Source: an uncultured Rhodospirillales bacterium (lineage in GTDB: Bacteria > Pseudomonadota > Alphaproteobacteria > Acetobacterales > Acetobacteraceae). Taken from it: a DNA stretch of 64,000 nucleotides. The stretch spans positions 40,364 through 104,363 of the forward strand of contig CAILMF010000059.1 in assembly GCA_903835235.1 (NCBI GenBank), written 5' to 3'. Position 1 is the stretch's first letter, and each line of letters begins with the position of its first letter. Made by a program: the position numbers and the translations under genes. Below, piece after piece: positions 55,040 to 64,000 of the stretch. The notes below the pieces were generated by a model, which worked only from the letters and a program-made list of their open reading frames with translations, had not been told where the DNA came from and searched no databases.

Positions 55040-55181
55040 CGGCCAATACTTCCATGCTGTTGATACGCAGCCATGGCGGTACTGCAACGCAGGGGTGCCG
55101 GCAACGGAATGCCGCGCGATTGTTGCGTGACACCGGCATCTATGGCTTTTCCTCGCGGCGCATTTGGCTTAAACGGCGGTC

Positions 55182-55583
55182 ATGCAATCCACGAAGCACG
55201 ACACCTTCAACAACCGACTGACGACCGCTGCCAAAGCCAAGGAGGCCCTGCTGGAGCGCTTTCGCGCCCGCCCGGGACCCGATGACCCCGCCGTGATCGC
55301 CCGTATGGCCGAGCAGAAGGCGATTGCCGAGGCCCGCGATCAGCGCGCCGCCGAGCGCAAGGCCGCCAAGGAAGCCGAGGCCGCCCGCCTGGCCGCCGAG
55401 AAGGCCGCGCATGAGGCCGAGCTGGCCGCCCAGGCCCGCGAAGCCGCGGCCCGTCAGGTCGAAGCCGCTGCCCGCGCCATTGAGTTGGAGGCCGAGCACA
55501 AGGCCCGCGCCCTGGCCCTGGCCGCCGAGCAAAAGGCCGCCCGCGACGCGCGCTACGCCGCGCGCCAGGCTCGCCGCAAGTAG
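55182..55583 (+). CDS. DUF6481 family alanine-rich coiled-coil protein
   Basis: This 133-residue protein is very rich in Ala, Glu, Arg and Lys and is predicted to be one long helix or coiled coil from about 35 to 133. The N-terminal FNNRLTTAAKAKEALLERFRARPGPDDPAVIAR is the signature of a small alphaproteobacterial family (DUF6481). Its function is unknown; the basic, helical character might suit nucleic-acid or stress binding. A terminator follows. Confidence 0.78.
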   Translation: MQSTKHDTFNNRLTTAAKAKEALLERFRARPGPDDPAVIARMAEQKAIAEARDQRAAERKAAKEAEAARLAAEKAAHEAELAAQAREAAARQVEAAARAIELEAEHKARALALAAEQKAARDARYAARQARRK

Positions 55584-55594
55584 CCAGCCACGCC

Positions 55595-55630
55595 GGCGTC
55601 CGCCCCTGCGGGGGCCACGCCATGTTTTTT
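55595..55630 (+). terminator. Rho-independent terminator after the DUF6481 gene
   Basis: GGCGT...CCCC pairs with GGGG...ACGCC around a TGC loop (55595-55621, small internal mismatch), and six T's follow at 55625-55630. A 14-base direct repeat CAGCCACGCCGGCG at 55585 and 55645 flanks it. Confidence 0.65.
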
Positions 55631-55677
55631 GCGCCAGGTCCGGTCAGCCACGCCGGCGGACCGCCTGAAGCCGGATG

Positions 55678-56004
55678 TCAGTCCGGATGCTTGCCGGTCA
55701 TCGCGGCGAAGACCATGCGGTCCTTGTTCTCCCGCATCAGCATGGAAAAGCTCGGGATGGTCTCGAAGCCGAGGCCGCCGGGCACGCCGGTATCCTCGTC
55801 CGCCAGCACCTTGGCATAGGCGCCGCCGGCCACCTTCTCCCACTTCCCCGCGGGCTTCTTCACCTCCAGGTTCACCACGGTGGCCAGCAGCACCAAGCGG
55901 ACAATGGCCTCCTTCGGCCGGTTCGGCTTGGTCAGGCTGGGGTGGCCGCCCAGCATCTGCCAGCCATTCGCCAGCGCCCAGGCGGTGATCTCTTCCTTGG
56001 TCAT
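55678..56004 (-). CDS. conserved hypothetical protein
   Basis: This 108-residue protein begins MTKEEITAWALANGWQMLGGHPSLTKPNRPKEAIVRLVLLATVVNLEVKK-like and is probably cytosolic, with an alpha-beta fold. No cysteines, leader or membrane helix are seen. I do not recognise the family. ATG 56004 is favoured over the upstream extension because the sequence from TKEEITAWA reads as a domain start. It is convergent with the DUF6481 terminator and divergent from a Bug gene. The 261-base gap 56005-56265 holds no other gene that I can support. Confidence 0.65.
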   Translation of the reverse strand: MTKEEITAWALANGWQMLGGHPSLTKPNRPKEAIVRLVLLATVVNLEVKKPAGKWEKVAGGAYAKVLADEDTGVPGGLGFETIPSFSMLMRENKDRMVFAAMTGKHPD

Positions 56005-56265
56005 GGCGGCTCCGTTGCGCTGGCCGAGTGCTTGCGTGGGCATCGGGCGGCGTCTGGTTCAGGGTCGGGGCGACAGGGTCGCGCCACCGCGGTGATGCCA
56101 GCTTCGGCCACTCGGCACCAGCCTGGCGGCCCGCCGCCGGAGCGGAGCCGCCTGACGCAACGCCGCAACCGCCCCCGGCATTGCCTGGTTGCGCCCTTGC
56201 CAAGGCGATTCCACCCGGCGCGCGCTGGCCCTAAGCTGGCGGCAACAACCAGGAGGAACCCGGGA

Positions 56266-57225
56266 ATGCGTCGTCGCGCCCTGCTCGCCACCGCTGGCCT
56301 TGCGCCCTTCGCGGCCCGCGCCGAGGACTGGCCTGCCCGCCCCATCACCATCCTGGTCGGCTTCGCCCCTGGCGGCGGCACCGACATCATCGCCCGGCTG
56401 CTGGCGCCTGCGCTGCAGGCCGAACTGGGCCAGCCGATCGCGGTGGAGAACCGCCCTGGCGCCAGCGGCACAATCGCCGCCCTGGCCGGCAGCCGCGCCG
56501 CGCCGGATGGCTCTACCTTCTATATGAGCACGGTTTCCGCCAGCGCCGTGGTGCCGCCGCTGATGAAGCCGCCGCCCTTCGACATCAACCGCGACCAGAC
56601 CCCGGTGGTGCTGGCCGCCACCGTGCCGTTGGTGGCCGTGGTGCCGAAGGACGCGGTGGCGCAGACCATCCAGCAGGTGCTTGCCCGCGCGCGGGAGAAT
56701 CCGGGCAAGCTGAACTATTCCTCGTCCGGCGTCGCCACCCAGCAGCATTTGGCGACGGAGTTGCTGTGTTCGGAAGCGCGAGTGCAGATGACGCATGTGC
56801 CGTTCCGCGGGACGGGACAGGCGGTCAACGAGATCCTCGCCGGCCGGATCGACCTGGCGCTGGACACGCTGCCGACCTACCTGCCGCATATCCGCAATGG
56901 CGGCGTGCGGGCGCTGGCCGTCACCATGCCGCAGCGGGTGGAGTGGCTGCCCGACGTGCCGACCATCGCCGAAAGCGGCTTTCCCGGCTTCGATTCCAAT
57001 GTCTGGTACATGCTGATGGGTCCGCCCGGCCTGCCGGCGCCGATCCAGGCGCGGGTGGCGGCGGCGGTGGGCAAGGCGTTGCGCGACCCGGTGCTGGGGC
57101 CGCGGGTCCAGCAGGCCGGCTTCATCCGCGGTGGCGGCAGCCCGGCCGAGGCAGCGGCGCTGCTGAACCGAGACGCCGCCCGCTATGCCGCGCTGATCCG
57201 CAACGCCGGGGTCACGCTGGAATAG
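56266..57225 (+). CDS. Bug/TctC solute-binding protein
   Basis: This 319-residue protein has a signal peptide (MRRRALLATAGLAPFAARA) and RPITILVGFAPGGGTDIIAR with AVENRPGASGT. AGGAGGAA precedes the ATG. It stands alone, with no permease or enzyme gene beside it; the nearest downstream gene is a convergent protease. It is the eighth Bug protein in this window. Confidence 0.9.
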   Translation: MRRRALLATAGLAPFAARAEDWPARPITILVGFAPGGGTDIIARLLAPALQAELGQPIAVENRPGASGTIAALAGSRAAPDGSTFYMSTVSASAVVPPLMKPPPFDINRDQTPVVLAATVPLVAVVPKDAVAQTIQQVLARARENPGKLNYSSSGVATQQHLATELLCSEARVQMTHVPFRGTGQAVNEILAGRIDLALDTLPTYLPHIRNGGVRALAVTMPQRVEWLPDVPTIAESGFPGFDSNVWYMLMGPPGLPAPIQARVAAAVGKALRDPVLGPRVQQAGFIRGGGSPAEAAALLNRDAARYAALIRNAGVTLE

Positions 57226-57287
57226 CCCAGCCAACGTCACCGGCGCTGCCGGCCGCCGCAGAGGGAGGTGCCGCTGGCCCTCCGCAG

Positions 57288-58361
57288 CTACCGCTCGCAG
57301 CGGATCAGCACCGTGCTGCGATGCGCCAACTCGCCCACCTCGGCGGGGCTGCGGTCGCGGCCGCCGGCCTCGGCCATGCTGGGCTGCACCCCGGCGCCGC
57401 GCAGGTATTCCAGCGCCTCGCTGCCCTTCACCGCGAAGTTGACGTTCTGCGGAATATCGCCGGTGCGGGCGGCGATGCCGGCGGCGTTCAGCTTACTGAC
57501 CACCACGCCCAGAACATTGCCCTGGCGGTCCAGCAGCGGGCCGCCGGAATTGCCCGGCTGCACCGGCGCGCTGATCTGGAATTGCAGCGGGTTGTCGGCC
57601 AGGCCGGACAGCGCGTTGACCTCCCCGGTGGTCAGGGTGGGGCCGGAGGACAGGATGCCCGAGAGCGGGAAGCCGTAGGTCACCACCTCCTCGCCCCGCC
57701 GCACCGCGGCCGAGCGGAAGCGCAGCACCGGCCCCGGGTCGCCCTCAACCGCCAGCAGGGAAAGATCGCGCCGGCCGTCCTGCGCCGCGGCCAGGCTGGC
57801 CGGCATGTCCCGCCCGTCCGGGCTGCGCACCGTGATCCGCCGGCAGCCATCCACCACATGCTTGTTGGTCAGCACCCGCTGGCGCGCCACGACAAAGCCG
57901 GTGCCGGAGCTGACCCGGCCGGTCGCCGGCCCGGTCGGCGGTGGGGCGGTTCGCGGCGCGCCGCCGGCCGGCGGCGGCTTGCCCAGCCCGGCGCCGGCGC
58001 CGCCGCCGGGTACCGCGGTTTCCAGCACGATCATGCTCTGCACACAGACATCCTGGCCGGTCAGCCGCGATTCCCGACCATCGGACAGCACCAGGCGCAG
58101 GTCGAAGCGGCAGCCGGCGCTTTCCGCGGCGCGCAGGCCGAAGCTTTCCTCCGGCGGCAGCGGCCGGGGCAACAGGCTGCGGCCCCAATCCTCGCCGCTG
58201 CCGCGGGGGGAGCGGACGGCGTAGAGCGCGGTCGCGGTCATGCCGGTGCGGTTCAACACGCGGAAGGCCGGCGCCTCGGCGGCCACGGGCGGGGCCGGGG
58301 CCAGCAGCAGCGCGACAAGCGGCAACAGGCGCCAGGGCCAGGTCATGCGGGAGGGTTTCAT
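57288..58361 (-). CDS. trypsin-like serine protease, exported
   Basis: This 357-residue protein has a signal peptide (about 1-28, ending APPVAA), an extra N-terminal domain (about 30-145) with four cysteines in part and a Gly/Pro linker, and then a trypsin-like domain. The triad is visible as His in LTNKHVVDGC, Asp in GRRDLSLLAV and Ser in PGNSGGPLL. There is no PDZ domain, so it is not a full DegP. ATG 58346 is an alternative start. It is divergent from copA, with the CueR-type site in between. Confidence 0.87.
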   Translation of the reverse strand: MKPSRMTWPWRLLPLVALLLAPAPPVAAEAPAFRVLNRTGMTATALYAVRSPRGSGEDWGRSLLPRPLPPEESFGLRAAESAGCRFDLRLVLSDGRESRLTGQDVCVQSMIVLETAVPGGGAGAGLGKPPPAGGAPRTAPPPTGPATGRVSSGTGFVVARQRVLTNKHVVDGCRRITVRSPDGRDMPASLAAAQDGRRDLSLLAVEGDPGPVLRFRSAAVRRGEEVVTYGFPLSGILSSGPTLTTGEVNALSGLADNPLQFQISAPVQPGNSGGPLLDRQGNVLGVVVSKLNAAGIAARTGDIPQNVNFAVKGSEALEYLRGAGVQPSMAEAGGRDRSPAEVGELAHRSTVLIRCER

Positions 58362-58412
58362 ACCGAGCCAGCAATATCGGCTTCGGTTTGCGCTGGCGCA
58401 AGGACCACGGGG

Positions 58413-58435
58413 CTTGACCCTGCCATAGGGGCAAG
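58413..58435 (+). promoter_or_regulatory. CueR-type operator/promoter of copA
   Basis: CTTGACCCT-gccat-AGGGGCAAG is an inverted repeat with one mismatch. Its left arm contains a -35 box TTGACC (58414-58419), as in MerR-family promoters, where the dyad lies within a long spacer. It ends 18 bases before copA. CueR is encoded downstream in the same operon. Confidence 0.7.
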
Positions 58436-58453
58436 CACCACATCCGCCTCATC

Positions 58454-60822
<2,369 letters not shown>

Positions 60823-60826
<4 letters not shown>

Positions 60827-61233
60827 ACATTGGCGAGGCAGCCGAAGCCAGCGGGCTTTCGGCCAAGATGATCCGGCACTACGAGGCCATCGACCTGCTG
60901 CAGCCGCAGCGGCGCGGCAACAATTACCGCGACTTCTCGGCCCATGACGTGGCCGAGCTGAGCTTCATCCGCCACGCCCGCGACCTGGCCTTTCCGCTGG
61001 AGGATGTCCGCCGGCTGCTGGCACTGTGGCGGGACCGCGGCCGCGCCAGCGCCGATGTGCGCCGCGTGGCGCTGGACCATGTGGCGGCGCTGGAGGCCAA
61101 GGCGCAGTCGTTGCAGGCCCTCGCCGGCAGCCTGCGGCACCTGGCGCAGCATTGCCACGGCGATGGCCGGCCGGAATGCCCGATACTGGACGGGCTGGAA
61201 GCGCCTGCCGGCGGCCTGGCCGCCCAGGCTTGA
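60823..61233 (+). CDS. cueR: copper-responsive MerR family regulator CueR
   Basis: This 136-residue activator has the MerR helix-turn-helix (IGEAAEASGLSAKMIRHYEAIDLL) and a long dimer helix. The Cu+ ligands are C111 and C119 (HCHGDGRPECP), eight apart, and S76 in place of Cys marks it as a monovalent-metal sensor. It is coupled to copA by ATGA and probably activates the promoter at 58413, making its own synthesis copper-induced. Confidence 0.93.
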
Positions 61234-61249
61234 ACAGGCCGGAAGGGCG

Positions 61250-61274
61250 GGCGGGCGGTTGCCCCGCCTCTTTT
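61250..61274 (+). terminator. possible terminator between cueR and copZ
   Basis: GGCGGG (61250-61255) and CCCGCC (61263-61268) form a 6-bp stem followed by TCTTTT. It may lower readthrough to copZ. Confidence 0.35.
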
Positions 61275-61324
61275 CCACGCCGGCCGCGAACCCCATTATC
61301 GGCGCGCAGCAAGGAATCGCCTGG

Positions 61325-61522
61325 ATGAAGGTAGCGTTGAAGGTGGCCGGCATGACCTGCCAGCACTGCGTCCGGGCGGTCACCGGGGCGATTTTGGCGC
61401 TGGACCCGGAAGCCCAGGTGACCGTCGATCTGGCCGCCGGGACCGTGACGGCGGAGACGCGCCAGCCCAGGGAGCAGGTTACCGCCGCTGTGACCGCGGA
61501 AGGCTACCAGGTCCTCGGCTGA
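61325..61522 (+). CDS. copZ: copper chaperone CopZ-like heavy-metal-associated protein
   Basis: This 65-residue single HMA domain has the Cu+ site GMTCQHC at about residues 9-15 and the fold ends EGYQVLG. It would pass Cu+ to the HMA domains of CopA. It lies 91 bases after cueR, with a possible terminator between. Confidence 0.93.
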   Translation: MKVALKVAGMTCQHCVRAVTGAILALDPEAQVTVDLAAGTVTAETRQPREQVTAAVTAEGYQVLG

Positions 61523-61535
61523 GACCGGTTTCGGC

Positions 61536-62156
61536 TCAATCCGCCAGGTCCACCGCCACCACCTGCCAACGCAGCCGCATCGGGTCGGTCAGCGCCAGGG
61601 TCATGCTGATGCGGCCATCGCCGCCATCGGCTGCGGCAAAGACCAGCCGCGCCCGGGTCAGGCCTTCCGGCTGCACCTGGGCGGGCGCCAGCATGGCACC
61701 GCCTGCAACCCCCAGCCGGCGGCGGATCAATTCGGCCAGGCCATCGGCGGTGCTCACGCCGGCGGAAACCTCCCGCGCCATGCCCTGCAGAAAGTCCAGT
61801 CCGGCGCCGCTCAGCCCGGCGGTGCGGCCCGGCGGCAGCGCATGCGCCGCGGCGGAAAGCTCACCGGACAGGCCGGCCCGCACCGCGGACCAATCGACCA
61901 CCTCCGCGATGGCGCTGGTATCGGCGGCCGACAGCGCGGCAGTGACCTCCTGCGCCGCCAGTACCGGCACCGCGGCGTAGCCGGCCAGGCCCAAGGCCAG
62001 CAAGCCCGCCAACCACCAGCTGGCCCGGCCGGAGCGCCGTGTCCGCGCTGCCTCGGCGGGGGCCTGGCGGCGCGCCACCGCAACCGGCCGCGGCGCCGTG
62101 CGGGCATCGTACTCGGCCCAGACCTCATCCCACAGATTCGCGGTCGTGCTGCTCAT
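61536..62156 (-). CDS. DUF2939 family membrane-anchored protein
   Basis: This 206-residue protein has a cytosolic N-terminal tail ([20 protein letters not shown]), one membrane helix (about 45-65) and a periplasmic domain of the DUF2939 type ([27 protein letters not shown]). The family has no known role. It is convergent with copZ, 13 bases apart, and divergent from the reductase gene across 239 bases. Confidence 0.75.
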   Translation of the reverse strand: MSSTTANLWDEVWAEYDARTAPRPVAVARRQAPAEAARTRRSGRASWWLAGLLALGLAGYAAVPVLAAQEVTAALSAADTSAIAEVVDWSAVRAGLSGELSAAAHALPPGRTAGLSGAGLDFLQGMAREVSAGVSTADGLAELIRRRLGVAGGAMLAPAQVQPEGLTRARLVFAAADGGDGRISMTLALTDPMRLRWQVVAVDLAD

Positions 62157-62395
62157 GTTCGGCCCCTTGCCGGCCGCGAGACAGCATGAGATGCTTTCTC
62201 GACAAACCGGGATATGTCTCTGTAGGTGAGACTATGTACGGGGATGCTGAGCGAACCCTTAACGGCGCTGGGAAAAACGTCCCGCCCAATGAGACGGGAC
62301 GACCATCAGTCCCGCTGATGGTGACAATGCATCTGGGGGATTGGCCAAGCGTGGGGGTTACGGCCATATCGCTGCCAGACAGGCAGGAGAGCCCG
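62157..62395. other. structured 239-base gap ahead of the malonic-semialdehyde-reductase-like gene
   Basis: Lower G+C than the genes around it, this gap holds a row of stems on the plus strand: GTCTC/GAGAC (62216-62232), CGTCCCG with CGGGACG (62278-62284, 62295-62301) and ACCATCAG-tcccg-CTGATGGT (62302-62322). The last two are directly adjacent. It may be a regulated leader of the gene at 62396. I could not match it to a known riboswitch. Confidence 0.4.
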
Positions 62396-62992
62396 ATGAC
62401 CGAGACCACCGCCCTGGACAGCGCCGCGCTGGACCAGCTGTTCCGCACCGCCCGCACTCAGAACAAGTGGCAGGACCGGCCGATTGCCGATGCCAAGCTG
62501 GAGGAGCTGTACGACACGCTGAAGCATGGCCCGACCAGCGCCAACTGCTCGCCGGCCCGCTTCGTCTTCGTCCGCACCGCCGAAGGCAAGGCGAAGCTGA
62601 AGGAGGCGCTGTCCAGCGGCAACATCGAGAAGACGATGACCGCGCCGGTCACCGTCATCATCGGCCATGACCCGAAATTCTACGACAAGCTGCCGCAGCT
62701 GTTCCCGCATGCGGATGCTCGCAGCTGGTTCGTCTCCAGCGATGCGCTGGCCCAGGCCACCGCCTTCCGCAACGGCACCCTGCAGGGCGCCTACCTGATG
62801 CTGGCGGCCCGCGCGCTGGGCATCGACAGCGGCGCGATGAGCGGCTTCAACAACGACAAGGTCGACGAGCTGTTCTTCGCCGACACCGGCTGGAAGTCCA
62901 ACTTCCTGGTCAATCTGGGCTATGGCGACGCCAGCGGCGTGTTCGGCAAGCTGCCGCGCCTGAGCTTCGACGAGGCCTGCCGCTTCGCTTGA
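62396..62992 (+). CDS. malonic semialdehyde reductase / RutE-HadB-like nitroreductase
   Basis: This 198-residue FMN-dependent protein belongs to the RutE-like branch of nitroreductases, which reduces malonic semialdehyde to 3-hydroxypropionate. It has [45 protein letters not shown] (about 15-60) and [20 protein letters not shown] residues near 145. AGGAGA precedes ATG 62396. The frame is open upstream, but that part is structured leader. No other rut gene is here, so its task may be general detoxification. Confidence 0.87.
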   Translation: MTETTALDSAALDQLFRTARTQNKWQDRPIADAKLEELYDTLKHGPTSANCSPARFVFVRTAEGKAKLKEALSSGNIEKTMTAPVTVIIGHDPKFYDKLPQLFPHADARSWFVSSDALAQATAFRNGTLQGAYLMLAARALGIDSGAMSGFNNDKVDELFFADTGWKSNFLVNLGYGDASGVFGKLPRLSFDEACRFA

Positions 62993-63033
62993 AATCAGCA
63001 GCCTGAAGGGCTGCTGATTTCAAGCTTTACTTT
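62988..63033 (+). terminator. terminator overlapping the stop of the RutE-like gene
   Basis: A perfect 16-bp stem (62988-63003 with 63009-63024) contains the TGA stop of the gene in its left arm. TTTACTTTA follows. The loop sequence CC-TGAAG-GG is close to that of the ispH terminator. Confidence 0.8.
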
Positions 63034-63190
63034 ACCCTCAGTCGCCGGGCGCGCGCATCCGCGCGCTTGGCTACGCGGCACTGGCCACGGCCGCCATTCG
63101 GCGGCTCGGCGCGAGGCTTGGCCTCGCGCCGGGGCATCAAGCGCCGGGTGGCGGGCAATAGTGGCGACCGCGACGCAGGACCACCCGCGC
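63034..63190. repeat. second cluster of short hairpins
   Basis: It starts CCCTCAG-TCGCCGG as at 45728 and continues with GCGCGC-atcc-GCGCGC, CTTGGCT, GCCGCC-attc-GGCGGC and a 10-bp stem GGCGCGAGGC-ttg-GCCTCGCGCC (about 63109-63131). The order stem-atcc-stem-CTTGGCT is the same as in the cluster after ispH. No gene is visible in it. Confidence 0.6.
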
Positions 63191-63556
63191 TCACCCCTCC
63201 GGCGTCGCCTGGTCCAGCACCGCGTTCAGCGCCGCCACCGCTTCCGGAGGCAACCGCCGGATTTCCCGCGCCAGCCGGTTGGCGAACTCGGTCGCCGCCG
63301 GGGACAGGCCCGCGGTGTCCACGACAACCCGGGGGTGGGAGAGCCGGGCCAGTTCCACCAGTTCATCCGCCTCGTCCCAGATCAGCCCGAAATGCTCATT
63401 GACCTGGTGGATCAGCCCCGCCGTCGGCCGCCCGCGCTTGCCGTGCTCCAGCGCCGAGAGATAGGCGGGCGAGACATGCAGCGCCGTGGCCAGCTCGGTC
63501 AGGCTGATGCCCTTGGCCTCCCGCAGCGCCCTGAGGCGCGCGCCGAAGGGGGTCAT
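63191..63556 (-). CDS. XRE family helix-turn-helix regulator
   Basis: This 121-residue protein starts with a lambda-Cro type domain (RLRALREAKGISLTELATALHVSPAYLSALEHGKRGRP, about 7-45). A C-terminal part follows that reads HFGLIWDEADELVELARLSHPRVVVDTAGLSP. It probably regulates a nearby gene. It lies 55 bases after the Smr-domain gene on the same strand, a pair often found together in Acetobacteraceae-type genomes in my experience of such annotations, so an operon is likely. Confidence 0.88.
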   Translation of the reverse strand: MTPFGARLRALREAKGISLTELATALHVSPAYLSALEHGKRGRPTAGLIHQVNEHFGLIWDEADELVELARLSHPRVVVDTAGLSPAATEFANRLAREIRRLPPEAVAALNAVLDQATPEG

Positions 63557-63611
63557 TTTCCGCCCGCCTGGGCCAGCCGGGACCGGGCTTTGCGTTCCCG
63601 CGTCACGGCGC

Positions 63612-64000
63612 TCACTTCCGCCGCCGCAACAGCAGGTAGACCGCGCCGGTATTGGCCGTGGGCGCGTGAATGGCGCCCAGCAGCAGCGGGCGCAAATCCG
63701 GCGCGTTGATCCAGTGCGGCAACTCCCGCCGCAGCACCCCGCCTTCCGGCGCCGGACCCTTGCCGGTCACCACCTCCACGCAGCGCAGGCCATCCAGGAA
63801 GGCACCGTGCAGGAAGGCGCGGACGGCGTGATGCGCCTCCTGCGCGCGCTTGCCGTGCAGGTCCAGCCGCCGTTCCGGGCGTTGCTTGCCGCGCCTGAGG
63901 TCGCGCAGCCGCCGCGCGTCCAGCCCGCCCGCGACATGGCCGATCTGCAACTCCTGCGGCGCCGCCGGGCGGGGGCGGGCGGGCGCCGCGGGCAGCGGGC
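63612..64000 (-). CDS. Smr domain protein, truncated by the window edge
   Basis: The last 129 codons of a gene that continues past the right edge are seen. The Smr core is RLDLHGKRAQEAHHAVRAFLHGAF, with VVTGKGPAPEGGVLRRELPHW and the ending GAIHAPTANTGAVYLLLRRRK. Smr domains cleave nucleic acids and occur alone or at the end of MutS2; a stand-alone form is likely here. A Pro/Ala-rich stretch precedes the domain. The start lies outside the window. Confidence 0.85.
   Translation of the reverse strand, partial: PLPAAPARPRPAAPQELQIGHVAGGLDARRLRDLRRGKQRPERRLDLHGKRAQEAHHAVRAFLHGAFLDGLRCVEVVTGKGPAPEGGVLRRELPHWINAPDLRPLLLGAIHAPTANTGAVYLLLRRRK

Noticed and set aside
62234..62395. N-terminal extension of the RutE-like protein from an ATG at 62234
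   Set aside because: The stretch forms strong stems, and a proper ribosome binding site lies right before ATG 62396.

Overview
The window is about 70% G+C with tightly packed genes. It carries hopanoid side-chain genes (hpnI, hpnJ, hpnK, hpnL), a retaining-lipid transport lipoprotein (mlaA), MurJ, a glycine-riboswitch-controlled gcvTHP operon, a HiPIP-like protein, and many Bug/TctC solute-binding proteins. Together these point to an alphaproteobacterium of the Acetobacteraceae (Roseomonas-like). This is inferred from gene content and composition, not from a marker-gene search.

Region 1 (1-12.6 kb) holds a sugar-acid dehydratase of the IlvD/Edd type behind an 18-bp palindrome and an amidase. 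Next comes a coupled HiPIP / MFS / polysaccharide-deacetylase operon, a divergent doxX / lysR pair, and a complete tripartite tricarboxylate transporter operon (tctC-tctB-tctA plus a second tctC). Region 2 (12.6-27.1 kb) is catabolic. It contains two TIM-barrel epimerases, an enolase-superfamily enzyme, a DUF993 protein, a Gfo/Idh/MocA oxidoreductase, a DapA-like lyase and an NAD epimerase with its TetR regulator. An acyl-CoA dehydrogenase, two tandem SMP-30 lactonases (one exported, one cytosolic) and a ketopantoate-reductase-like enzyme follow. An identical 18-bp sequence lies just upstream of both the tctCBA operon and the dapA-like operon, so the TetR protein probably links uptake to breakdown of one unknown carboxylated substrate. 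This is the best candidate here for an undescribed system.

Region 3 (27.1-48 kb) is mostly housekeeping: murJ, trpS, mlaA, the hpnI-hpnJ-PPOX-hpnK-hpnL cluster, two Bug proteins, a VIT-family transporter, nudix-gcvP-gcvH-gcvT under a tandem glycine riboswitch, ispH, thrB and rnhA. Region 4 (47.5-64 kb) is accessory: an amine-oxidase-like flavoenzyme, an MFS carrier, a PDC-lactonase-like hydrolase with two Bug proteins, and a luciferase-like monooxygenase. It also has two nitroreductases, a Bug protein, a trypsin-like protease, a copA-cueR-copZ copper operon, an XRE regulator and a truncated Smr-domain gene at the right edge.

The window is rich in short palindromic repeats. Some lie in intergenic hairpin arrays, one is a MITE-like element that supplies a stop codon, and two pairs lie in frame inside proteins (a Nudix hydrolase and an amidohydrolase). 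I see no rRNA, tRNA, CRISPR array, prophage or intact insertion sequence.
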